This document shows positions 36,233 to 45,972 of a stretch of DNA of 64,000 bases, piece by piece. Position numbers and translations under genes: made by a program. Position 1 is the stretch's first letter; every line of letters starts with the position of its first letter. This stretch comes from Ciborinia camelliae. Taxonomy: Eukaryota; Ascomycota; Leotiomycetes; Helotiales; Sclerotiniaceae. A model generated the notes under the pieces. It had not been told where the DNA came from and made no database searches. It saw nothing but the letters and a program-made list of their open reading frames with translations. The stretch is taken from NCBI GenBank assembly GCA_025890175.1, contig JANPYM010000012.1:1307892-1371891 (forward strand). The letters run 5' to 3'.

Positions 36233-37693
36233 ATGGTGCCTCCACCGGCACCTCAATCTGCCCCCCCTTTAAATCGAAGTTCAACAGTTCCTAACATCCT
36301 CTCTGCACCAACTTTCCCTCACGAACGCGAACGATCACATCTCGCGCCAGAAGATGCCATATTTCAAGCCTCACCACCTCGAAGACCATCAGCGGCCGTT
36401 GGCCAATTGCGTATGCCAAATGGGGATGCTGGAAGATTAAGAAGTAGAGGAAGACATAATGATAGAACTAAAAGTAGTAATAGAAGACGAAAGGCAACTT
36501 GGAAGAAGTTGTTATGGGTGAAGCAAACTTGTATGGTTCACTTCAAATGTGCAAATCAATAATTGTACTGATCAATTGAAATAGATCCAGATAACTATAC
36601 AGATCAGGATACGTTTCTCGAACATCTTCAAAGGAATCCACGTCTTCAACCTTATGACTTTTGGCCATTGGTAGCGGATTCGACGGTCATAGTTCAACAT
36701 GTTTGCTCTGTCATAATATTCGTGGTTTCTTTCGTTGGGATATATCAGGAACATGTATCTCCGGTTTCTGTTGTTGGATGGGGATCTATAGCTACCTTTT
36801 TGGGTTGGTTATTATGGGATTTATGGGTAGGACAAGAAGAAAGTACTCGATCAGCATTTCCACCTCCACAGCCATTCTCACACAATATATCTGAAGCAAG
36901 TTCAACACCAAATCTATTGGCAACAGCTGCAAATGGACCAAGACATTCTTATTCAATGTCATCATCATCTCTTCAATCCACCATGTCGAATCAAACTCAA
37001 CCTCCTCTAACACGCCCAATTTATACACCGCATAATCCACCCTTCTCTCATCGCACATCTCTTCGTCTTTCAACGGCCAAATCAGCCCTCTTAATATACT
37101 TCACCCTCCTCGGCCTTTCTCCTATCCTCAAATCTCTCACCAGGTCAACATCTTCAGATTCCATCTGGGCAATGTCATTTCTTCTCTTCACAATCAATAT
37201 ATTCTTCTTCGACTACGCTACCCCTTCCCCGTCCTCATCATCCAGCTATCCACCCTCAAATACAAAGAACAAAAACATCCCTGCCAGTTTGAGTACAAAT
37301 GCTGCTTTAATGGCCTCCACAGTCCTCGCTTCTCGCCTTCCTAGCACTGGACAAGTCTTTAGCTTAACACTTTTCTCCATTGAAGTCTTCGGACTCTTTC
37401 CCGTTTTCCGTCGTTATACACGCTTACATTCTTTACGTGGTCATCTAATACTCACACTACTACTCGTCTTTGGTGCAGGCGGTGGTGTAGGATTAGTATT
37501 GCCACAATCAGGAAGATCGGCTTGGGATTGGAAAAGTGGATTGATTGGTGTGATATTAGGGACATTAATAACGGGATTGGCCATGGGTGGATGTAGTTGG
37601 TGGTTAATTGGATTGCAGAAATATAAAAATGAGATTCACGGACCATGGGATCCGGCGAGACCAGTTATTAGAAGGGCTTGGGATGATTATTAG
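36233..37693 (+). CDS. GPI2: GPI-GlcNAc transferase subunit GPI2 (PIG-C)
   Basis: Exons 36233-36530 and 36585-37693 join to 468 aa. The join restores KQTYPDNYTDQDTFLEHLQ, which is the conserved start of PIG-C proteins. Other family hallmarks are PYDFWPLVADSTVIVQH, SPVSVVGWGS, FLLFTINIFFFDY, SLSTNAALMASTVLASRLPS and LFSIEVFGLFPVFRR. Several hydrophobic helices fit a multi-pass ER membrane protein. The family is part of the complex that transfers GlcNAc to phosphatidylinositol, the first step of GPI-anchor synthesis. The N-terminal 85 residues and the loop at about 185-255 are disordered and Ser/Pro-rich, longer than in yeast. A TATATAA-like box lies near 36090, about 145 bp upstream. Confidence 0.93.
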
Positions 37694-39698
37694 GGTGGAA
37701 GTCGGGGGCAGTACAGGGTGTAGATTTAATAAGAAACTATTTATTGAGTTTAAAAGAATACAGAGTAAATCAAGGGTGTTTGGTGATGTTTCTGAACGTT
37801 GAAATACCATGGCTAGAGCCTTTGATAGCGTACTCCACAGCTAAAAATTCCTTTTGGATGGCCTCTTCTTTTGTTTATTTTGAACCTTCTGTTTGTTTCT
37901 AATTAATCCTACTTCAGAAGGGCAAATTCGATCATTGGATATGCAACAAGAATAATTGTCCGTCATCTATTTGTCAGTTTTGCTGTTCCCCTTTCACTCT
38001 TTTCAATCTTCAATCAGATAATAGCATTACTTCTTGTATTCTAGTAATCTCCAAGTACTGGGGGTCCCCCGGCACATCCAAAATTCATTAGGTTTCCCCG
38101 CAGTGAAACGCCGGTGCTGGCACTGGTTGTTGGGGGTGAGGGGATGTTGTTTCAGTGGGACTAGAGGGGTGGGGGAAAGGGGAAGCGGCTTTACTTCGAG
38201 AGTAGCAACTGGTGCGGCCATGATGAATGGGAGGAACGCGGGGATGCTGGGAACGGTTGTGGGTTACATTCTGTGGTTGGATGTGTAGTTTGTACGTGAT
38301 GGCAGTGATGGCTTTGGTTTGTTTATTTGGAAGAGTGAGGATAAATTTGTTTTTCTCTCGAAAGACTAACTAGAGTATTTTGATTGGAGATTATCTTGAT
38401 TGATTTCTCTAGGATTATAGGACGAATATTAACATACTTATAGTCCCAACATAAAGTACTGAAGTGGTCGCCCTTCCTCAACGCATGACTAGATGTCATT
38501 ACTAGACGGTTATTTCCCACCTCTCTCGGTATATTCCCATATAGTAATGGGTTAACGTTGCTCTCAATATGCAAGTTCTCAGGCATCCCCTTTCTCACTT
38601 CGGAATATCCGCTTTTGCTTCTCATATTGTCAACTGATTGGACGGAAACAACATGCAGATCGCATAAAGTTCTCCTACTCCCCAGATATTATTGAGTGAG
38701 AACAGAAGTTTTAAAAATCACTTCATATTGCCGATCTTTTAGGTTGATATTGTTTTGGGGGGATCGAGAGCATTTAATTGGATCTCAATGTTTTGCCGAT
38801 GGGCTAGAAAGGGGGAGCGATGAATAAGTGGGGATCCCAATGATGCTGGAGGATGATCTTCGTGGGGTACTTCGTAAGTGGAAGGGGAAGACGACGTACT
38901 GATGGGAAGGAATATCGATTTTTCTCTTCCATTCACATTATTCGATTTAATGATTCGCTTTTTCATGGATGAAGGTTCATTCGCTGCTTGCCTGCTTGGT
39001 TGCATAACTGGAGGTCGTAGTCGGCCAACTATCTAAATGCTGATCTAGCTATCATTTCAACATATTTCAGAAATACCAATGTGCAAGCAATACTTACGTT
39101 GCTAGTATTTTCTTGAATTGCATACCAAATCACTAAGCAAAATGATGAAGTTTGGCTTTGATAAAACTTTCAGAGCCTCGAGCCATTGGTCAGGCTGCTG
39201 CACACACTGATGCACAACAGTTATATTCGGGATATATACATGTCCCACATGCTGACATATGATCATGTAGTATTTCATATATTATAGAAATCCTGCTGCT
39301 TCTCCAAGCTATCATTGGAATAACATTGTTTTCTGAGTTGTCCTGATATATTTTGACCTCGAGTGATGTTAAAAGAGACTGGTATATCTTAGGGCCCATC
39401 TTCAGAGATGAGAAGATTAACTTTATAATAAAGATGATAAGCACGTATTGAGTTAGGTCAGTATACCTCTTTCCTTCTGGTTTAACCTCTTTCCTATCTT
39501 GTCGGTCCTTTCGTGCCAACCACCTCTTTCCTATTTTTACAATCTCTCTTTTTCCTTTTTATGGACGCATGTCTTTCTTCTTGCGTCAATATCTCTTCCA
39601 TCCTTTTCCTTCCAACCAATTTCTTTTCTTTCAAAGTTCGAAGTATACCATATTAATATCTAACATCACATCATTGCACCATAAGAATTACAACAATC
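37694..39698. other. Intergenic between GPI2 and the MYND cluster
   Basis: 2 kb with no clear gene. Small ATG-started frames on the minus strand (38027-38221 and 38739-39005) are the only candidates, and neither shows a domain. Confidence 0.5.
38739..39005 (-). CDS. Small hypothetical ORF, 88 aa
   Basis: ATG-started, Ser/Pro-rich, no domain or splice evidence. It is listed only because the stretch has nothing better, and it could be chance. Confidence 0.15.
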   Translation of the reverse strand: MQPSRQAANEPSSMKKRIIKSNNVNGREKSIFLPISTSSSPSTYEVPHEDHPPASLGSPLIHRSPFLAHRQNIEIQLNALDPPKTIST

Positions 39699-40880
39699 AT
39701 GATTATCCCTACTTCCTCTATCTGCTCAGTTTGCTCTACTTTGAAATCTCCACCAATGGTATGTGAATCATGCAAATCGATTTCATATTGCTCCCCGGAA
39801 TGTCAGAAATCGGACTGGCGTCTCCACAAAGTCTTCTGTAAAAATGTCGCTTCACTTGGCCCACGCCCAAAAGACCACAAGCTCTCATTCTTTTTTCCTG
39901 TTGAATCTAAAGAACCGAAGCTGGAATGGGTTTACTGTGAAAAAGTACCTCATTACTTGGATGATGAGGAAGTTTTAGAGTCTCCCAACCTGAAACCGCT
40001 TCTCGAAGCTCTAGGTTCGAAAGTAGAAATAGCTTCGATTGCTCCTGACCGTCGAAAATCAGGCGAAAACTATTCAATCGTCTTTTATTGCAACAAAGAC
40101 TGCTCAGATAATGAGGCTAAATTCAACAAAAGTGTGCTCTTTATGACCAAGGGAACTCCAGGTCGATGGAATGGACCTTTGGTTCTTCTTCGACGAGAAG
40201 ATTCTGGCTGGTCAACAACTTACTCGGATGTTGTTTTGGCAGACTTTCGGCTTGTTATAGAACACATGAAATTTCAAGTCCCATATGAACAAAAAGAGAC
40301 GCAGGCTCCTCGTTGGAATGCCATGCTGCTTAGATGTTTGGGTGATCCTTCACCGTCGGAAGGAAAAGCCCTTGCAGCCCTCTGTGAAGACGTCCGAGTA
40401 GTCCACGAAATGCGCGAACCTACTAATGTCTCGAAACAAATGGGACTTCCACTGCTCATAGAAAGGCTTGCTCGACCAGCTAGTTTGATTGATACGTTTG
40501 ACGAAGATCCGCTGGAGAACCCATGTTGCAATTTCCTGAATCTTGATATTCGCCCTGATAGCGAGACGTGGGGAAAGACACCACCGTATTGGAAAAAAGG
40601 TGTTGGAAATGTTTTGGTTGCGAGGCAGGACAAACGAGATCTTTCCTATTATCAATTAATCGCCATTGCAGCATTCCTCGAGTTCATGGCTGTGCTTATG
40701 AAAGTTCCAATGGATCGCTCTGGGAGAGAGACATTTGTCCGGATAATGTTCACCAAAGAGACTTTCGAGACGTTTTTCTTCGACATGTTTATACACAAAA
40801 TGAAAGCTGGCAACAATGATATCGATGGATTTTGCAATATGACATCTCCTTATAGCAATTGTGATCGCCTAGCTTGCTAA
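39699..40880 (+). CDS. MYND zinc-finger protein, cluster member 1 (393 aa)
   Basis: Single exon from ATG 39699. The MYND finger covers residues 9-47 with ligands in CSVC, CESC, YCSPEC and DWRLHKVFC. The cluster core follows: WNGPLVLLRRE, DVVLADFRLVIEHM, QMGLPLLIERL, DPLENPCCNFLNLDI and GNVLVARQDKRDL. The C-terminus departs from the family motif: others end in EISPF-V, but this one reads MTSPYSNCDRLAC. MYND fingers bind proline-rich peptide motifs in partner proteins, and the partner here is unknown. It is the leftmost of six related loci. Confidence 0.85.
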   Translation: MIIPTSSICSVCSTLKSPPMVCESCKSISYCSPECQKSDWRLHKVFCKNVASLGPRPKDHKLSFFFPVESKEPKLEWVYCEKVPHYLDDEEVLESPNLKPLLEALGSKVEIASIAPDRRKSGENYSIVFYCNKDCSDNEAKFNKSVLFMTKGTPGRWNGPLVLLRREDSGWSTTYSDVVLADFRLVIEHMKFQVPYEQKETQAPRWNAMLLRCLGDPSPSEGKALAALCEDVRVVHEMREPTNVSKQMGLPLLIERLARPASLIDTFDEDPLENPCCNFLNLDIRPDSETWGKTPPYWKKGVGNVLVARQDKRDLSYYQLIAIAAFLEFMAVLMKVPMDRSGRETFVRIMFTKETFETFFFDMFIHKMKAGNNDIDGFCNMTSPYSNCDRLAC

Positions 40881-41943
40881 TTATGGAGGCGAGGGCTTGA
40901 AAGTTGTTCAAAGGAACTGGGAAGTGAATATTGGCGCTAAGTTCCCGGTTATTTTGGGAGTGTTAGGATGAATCAACGGTCTGAGAAGTGCCACGATAAG
41001 GGCGCTGTTTCGAAATGGCATATTGCTGGGTAATGGACGGCGATGCGATGCCATATGACTCTTGGATTAGAGTGTGTATGATTGAAAGGTTTTGTGGATT
41101 CACTTTCCTAGATATGAAGGTATTAGCATATCCTCTAGCTCGAAAGCCTCCCATCTGTTTTGGGTTTTGGCGAATCAAATAGCGATAGATATTATAACCT
41201 TAGTCCTTAGTAAGGAGTGGAAGCAAAATTTCAGTAGGTAGATATCAGCACTACCGTGCATCTCATCTCATAATCTCTTTCTGTTCAGATTAATTTTTGA
41301 CATATCTTGTCAGAGTCTTTCCGTTGCTGTGAAAATTTTCTGTTCCTTTTCCTCTAGCGTGATTTCTTTTTCTATTTTACATCGAGGAGATAAACTTTTC
41401 TAAATTCTCATATCAAAAACAAAATTGCATCTGTACTAGTGAACACCTAGAATTAATACCTACCTACGTGGCTACTACAGCTTCGATTGAATACGCCTTC
41501 CCGCAGCTAGCAGCATAAGAACTAGGTAGATGGCAGTAGAAGTGAAATATTCATGTTCTATTTGATCTAGCTACGGCCTAGTGCCGAAGAACTAGATAGA
41601 TGCTGTAGCATTAGAGCAATATAAGATCTTACTTACCTCCTGGCAACAAGCTCGATATTTCTCTAACTTCCTTCAGTTATCTTCAAATTGGGGCATTTCA
41701 TAACATAATACTACTGACTTGTCCTCATTCAAAAAGGAATTCTCTGATTTCTTTCTGCCACCCGAAAACCTTCAATAACGATTCCTATTCATAACGTTTG
41801 GTGAGTATTAATTACTTTCAATCAACCCGCACATAAAGCTACCCCCTTGTTTCTTCGTACTAACCCCTAGCTCCACAGATACCTTTTCTTCAACCCATCG
41901 ATCTCCACAACGTTATTCGCAAACCCTTAAATTATCTACCCCA
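40881..41943. other. Spacer within the MYND cluster
   Basis: About 1.06 kb upstream of cluster member 2. No coding region is recognised. A GTGAGT at 41800-41805 followed by AG sites suggests a possible intron in the 5' UTR of member 2. Confidence 0.4.
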
Positions 41944-43566
41944 ATGTCCTCACGCGGCATCCTCAAGTCAATATTTGGCCCGCGGGTCTCGACCTCCTCC
42001 TTTGGTCCAAAAATAGGGCACCCAAAGTGCGGATACTGTACAAAGAATGCTTCGATACCATGTACAACCTGCAATTCCACCTGGTATTGTAGACAAAAAT
42101 GTCGGGAACTTGATCGTCCTGTTCATGACATGATCTGCCAAACCTATACCGATTTCATTGCCGCAAATCCATGTCCTAAAGACACCCTTGATAACAAATA
42201 CAGACTCGGTCTCCTACTCCCTGTTGACTCGGAACAGTTTCAATTGGCTTGGATTGCGAATGAAGCCCGTGGAAAATCCGTGACAATGTTCACTAAATCC
42301 CACGACCAAGACCGCATCAATACCCGTGAGACGCTGGTGGATTACAACATGACAAGCAAGAAGTTTGATCATACCCTCTTTTTGGTCGTTAGAGGTGACT
42401 TCCTTACCGGTGACTGTTTACCGAATGCTTGTATCAATCATCTGATGGGTGGAAATCTGAAACATTCCTTGAGGGGTCCGGTTGCTGTTGTTAGCGAGCG
42501 TGGCCATGGTCTGTCTAGAAGTCCCGAGCATTTTCAACCATGCGATTTAAGAATTCTTATCGACTTTCTCTTTCACTATGAAGGAAAGCCAAAGGTTGAG
42601 ATTGGACATGCATGTGGGAATGATTCGAAGAACGTGTTGGTTACTTCGGTAAACCGCTTCTTGAAGTTTCTCAAGGGAAAAGCTGGGAATGGCGGTAGAA
42701 AATCCACAAACACCCTCTTTGATGGCGAGGATAATAGGGTCTACAGACACCGAGAGGGAACTTTCACCAAAACGGACTGGGTTATGGACTCCGAATCTTT
42801 CCTTCCGAGACCTATGGTTCAACACTCAAAGTCTAGCAACAACTTTGGCAGTTTCAAGGAGGATGGCTCTACGGTTCAGGGCGCATCTTCCCCCCCGTGG
42901 TATATAGTTTATCGCCCAAAGTCTAGCATCAACTTTGGAAGTTTCAAGGACGATGAATCTACGGTTCAGGACGCATCTTTCCCTCCGATAAACAGACCTC
43001 AGCGCTCAAAGTCCAGCATCGACTTTGGCACTTTCAAGGACGATGGATCTGGGTTTCATCGTCCTGAACTGTCTGTCCTCCCAGATTTCCTCCCAGATTG
43101 TATTACAGAACCAAGAACCATTCTCGCACACTCCCCTAGACGCCGGAATAGCGATCAAGGTCTTTCGACAAATAAGATGACAATCAAGAAGTCTGCTAGC
43201 ATTGACAGTATGGCAATTACCCCAATTGCGAAGGAAAGTAACCAAGTCAATCGAAATGAGAACATTATTCCAAGTCTTTCGAATAAAAAGAATATGCCTA
43301 TCAAGAAGTCCGCTAGCATTGACAGCATAGCAAGTACCCCAATTTCAAAGAAAAGTAACCAAGTCTATGAAAACGACAACATCTTCATTAAAACTTCCGT
43401 TGAAATTTTTAATTTCTACAAGTCATCCAAGTCCAAGAATAATCGACATGACCCCGAGTCCATCATACCAGCGACGCCGAAACCATCCGTCACCACCAAC
43501 ACTTCGTTTTTCAAGCCTAGACTATTTTTCAAAGCTAGACTAGCTCGTAAGGGTAAAAGAATCTGA
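41944..43566 (+). CDS. MYND zinc-finger protein, cluster member 2, with repeat-built C-terminus (540 aa)
   Basis: Single exon. The MYND finger is CGYCTKNASIPCTTC followed by WYCRQKC and RPVHDMIC, about residues 29-70. The first half of the cluster core is present: YRLGLLLPVDSEQFQLAWI, KFDHTLFLVVRGD, LRGPVAVVSERG and QPCDLRILIDFLFHY. Beyond about residue 250 the family homology stops. In its place are three 30-residue repeats (KSSINFGSFKDDESTVQ) and then two 39-residue repeats (IKKSASIDSIASTPI), Ser-rich, with a basic C-terminus. The second half of the core seen in the siblings is lost. The repeats look like phosphorylatable disordered linker, but this is inference. Confidence 0.82.
   Translation: MSSRGILKSIFGPRVSTSSFGPKIGHPKCGYCTKNASIPCTTCNSTWYCRQKCRELDRPVHDMICQTYTDFIAANPCPKDTLDNKYRLGLLLPVDSEQFQLAWIANEARGKSVTMFTKSHDQDRINTRETLVDYNMTSKKFDHTLFLVVRGDFLTGDCLPNACINHLMGGNLKHSLRGPVAVVSERGHGLSRSPEHFQPCDLRILIDFLFHYEGKPKVEIGHACGNDSKNVLVTSVNRFLKFLKGKAGNGGRKSTNTLFDGEDNRVYRHREGTFTKTDWVMDSESFLPRPMVQHSKSSNNFGSFKEDGSTVQGASSPPWYIVYRPKSSINFGSFKDDESTVQDASFPPINRPQRSKSSIDFGTFKDDGSGFHRPELSVLPDFLPDCITEPRTILAHSPRRRNSDQGLSTNKMTIKKSASIDSMAITPIAKESNQVNRNENIIPSLSNKKNMPIKKSASIDSIASTPISKKSNQVYENDNIFIKTSVEIFNFYKSSKSKNNRHDPESIIPATPKPSVTTNTSFFKPRLFFKARLARKGKRI
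42820..43062 (+). repeat. 90-bp in-frame tandem repeat, about 2.7 copies
   Basis: GTCTAGC at 42831 recurs at 42921 and, as GTCCAGC, at 43011, exactly 90 bp apart each time. The flanking codons are conserved. The repeat encodes the KSS(N/I)(N/D)FG motif. Confidence 0.9.
43160..43393 (+). repeat. 117-bp in-frame tandem repeat, two copies
   Basis: GTCTGCTAGC at 43191 recurs as GTCCGCTAGC at 43308. The encoded 39-residue unit contains IKKSASIDS and a later SNQV. Confidence 0.88.
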
Positions 43567-44016
43567 AAGATAGACACGAAATCACCCTTCTTCAGTCGTC
43601 GCAAATCTCACGCTGGCGAGATGAATCGCAGTGGTCAGCCGTCGCAACGAGCTGGTTCAAATATGTCGCCACGGACCATTTGAGGATGGAATATTCTGTG
43701 CTCATAGCATAAATATACTTCTACCGAGAAGATATCTAAAAAATAAATGGGGGGAAGGCGGTTTTTTTGATTGATATCGTTGATTCTTTTAATTCTTTTG
43801 ATACGTTTGGTTCTTTCGGAGCTGGGCGCATGGATGTAGTTAGCTAAATTTTCCATACCTGAGTTAGGGGAGGTTGGGTGTTTATTTCATTCTTTTAATA
43901 TCTTTAGGGCAGACACATGGAGATAATTTAATGATGCTATACGTTCTTTTGGCAACGTTTCTAGGAAGCTTAATGTTTATTTACCTATTTTTCAATTTCG
44001 TGATGTCTCTCTTATC
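43567..44016. other. Spacer within the MYND cluster
   Basis: 450 bp with no recognisable feature beyond short T-rich runs. Confidence 0.45.
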
Positions 44017-44643
44017 ATGGTAGATACAGATTCAGAAAATGTTATAATTCGAGTAGTCGAAACTTATTGTGAAGAAATAGATAGTCTGAGGAAGATACGA
44101 ACCTCTAGTCTTTCTTGTGCAAGAATTTTGACTTTCCCAATTTCTAACTCAACACCTAAATTGAATCCAACAAAACAACTACAACCACAGCCACAACGAA
44201 TGACCAGCAATGCAATGTCTTGGGGCAGTCAAGCGTATATGAAGATTAACAATCTACTCTGTAGTGGCCCTGACTGCTCATTTGGAGTCAAAGCTATTGA
44301 AATTCACTGTACAGGCGACCTAGCAGTTCTTCGTACTCCCCAATACACCGAAGTTATGATTTTAGACAACCATTCCATCTTCAGAACCGAAGAACCGACG
44401 GAAATTTCCGTGAAGATGGGAATTCAAATCCTCACCCAAAGGAATGGGCTCATAAGAAACCGTGGGTCGATTATAAATCTGAAAATAATGTCATATCGAA
44501 CTTTCTGAAAGTTGATACTCTACAATGGATGAAACTACTACGACTGTCACATGCATTTTTGGTCAAACATTCGGTAATTCATTTTATGATTTGTTTTTAA
44601 GAGAAAATACTGTGACTAGCCACTCATTTATGCACCTTTCCTC
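44017..44643 (+). pseudogene. Frameshifted relic of the MYND cluster family
   Basis: The frame from ATG 44017 encodes 163 residues. Its middle matches the siblings: VKAIEIHCTGDLAVLRTPQY and then ILDNHSIFRTEEPTEISVKM line up with VRAMKVCCRGEDHFLLRPKY and DDAIFRQQPTGLSKM of the member at 46-47.4 kb. In another frame right after it, DYKSENNVISNFLKVDTLQW matches the sibling segment FENDIARYLNLIVDAS. Homology therefore crosses a frameshift between about 44400 and 44480. There is no MYND finger and no N-terminal core. I call it a decayed duplicate. The short open frame at 44525-44794 is a leftover frame of the same relic. Confidence 0.6.
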
Positions 44644-44771
44644 GACTAGAACTGTTGCTAATAGTGCTTGCTGCAGAAAACAAAACCTAGAAACTCCCTC
44701 AATATCTCTGCCACGATCCAGAAAATTGGTACTGATATCCCCAGTTCTTTACTCCGTCACGCCTCCAACAC

Positions 44772-45599
44772 CTAAGCATCAAATGGAGAGATAGCAGTAG
44801 ACCATCCAATTTCTCCAGCTTCAATCTTAGTTTTCTTCAAGGTTTCGAAATACTCATCAAAGGCTTCCCTATTCAAAAGTTCCTTCGTAACTCTCTCCTT
44901 CTCGGCAACTGGTGGGTTTCCATCTTCATATTGATGAATTAGATCTCCCATCTTCACATACATAACACGGCGGAAATAATTGGCGATTGCTTCGACTTGC
45001 CGAATAATAATAGATTTTCGATCTTTTCTGGCAACCAGGATTGTTCCTATTTCTCGAAGCCAAAATTTAGCCTCGAGTTCTCTTGGAGATAATCCTCCCC
45101 AGTTTTCATCCTCTGGTTTCTTCAGAACTTGTGTTCCACCTTCGCAATGAATAACCACGGCTGACACTTTTGAGGTGTTGGACTGTGCTGCAAGGTAAAT
45201 AGTCTCATGCGCAATTAATAGTGGGATCACCCTATCGAAGCTATATTTCATATGGAAATCCAGCATTTCTATGGGCTTGCGATCGCGAAACCAATGAGAA
45301 GTAATGCGAAGGTCTGACGGTTGAACATCTCCTATCGCTCTGTACTCTTGATTTCTTTGAACAACGATCATAGAACCTCGCCATGCGAAGGTCATGCGAT
45401 GGTTTGCCAAATTATTGGCACATTTGTTGAGCGGAATGCCTTCGGGGTGAAGATTAGTAAATTTAATCATTTCAATCTCCAATTGGCGGCAAAGATAGTA
45501 TCTTGCATTGTCTGGAAAGTTCTCAATGAGTCCTTCGTTTACTGGCAAGGTTTTACTTCCCCAATTCGAGTATTCAGGTCCAAGGTATTCGGCCGCCAT
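44772..45599 (-). CDS. MYND-less member of the cluster family (275 aa)
   Basis: Single exon, ATG at 45599. It aligns with the second and third parts of the cluster core: FAWRGSMIVVQRN, QPSDLRITSHWF, VSAVVIHCEGG, GTILVARKDRKS and the terminal GWSTAISPFDA, which is the family's C-terminal motif. The zinc finger and the first about 100 core residues are absent, and I found no finger upstream on this strand. The frame is intact, so it may be a functional shortened form that keeps core function without the partner-binding finger. Alternatively it is a young truncated duplicate. Confidence 0.72.
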   Translation of the reverse strand: MAAEYLGPEYSNWGSKTLPVNEGLIENFPDNARYYLCRQLEIEMIKFTNLHPEGIPLNKCANNLANHRMTFAWRGSMIVVQRNQEYRAIGDVQPSDLRITSHWFRDRKPIEMLDFHMKYSFDRVIPLLIAHETIYLAAQSNTSKVSAVVIHCEGGTQVLKKPEDENWGGLSPRELEAKFWLREIGTILVARKDRKSIIIRQVEAIANYFRRVMYVKMGDLIHQYEDGNPPVAEKERVTKELLNREAFDEYFETLKKTKIEAGEIGWSTAISPFDA

Positions 45600-45972
45600 T
45601 GGTGGACTGGGCTTCTCAATAACGGAAAGTTAGGTTTCACTAGGCAGATAATCATATTGAATCTCCGAGTCCTTGGTAGAAGTACAACCTTAAAAATTAA
45701 TGCTGAAATTGAATGATAATGCTTTGTAGCCTCACGGCCATCGATAGTATATGTCTAATATCCTATAATTCCTTGAGGGATAACCTCTCTCTATTTCTAC
45801 AATATGTTTGATGTCAGGTCACGCTTCACGCTTCGCACGACAAGTCATAGGATGAAGTCTCTGATTTTTGATCACTCTCAACTAGCTCAATGAAATAGAC
45901 CTTTACTGTGTAGATACCAGATAACTCGCAATGAAAACCAACAAGATGTTCATATTGCCTCCATTTCATAGA
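45600..45972. other. Spacer between two minus-strand cluster members
   Basis: 373 bp with no coding sequence. It should contain the promoter of the MYND-less gene. No MYND remnant was found on either strand. Confidence 0.5.
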
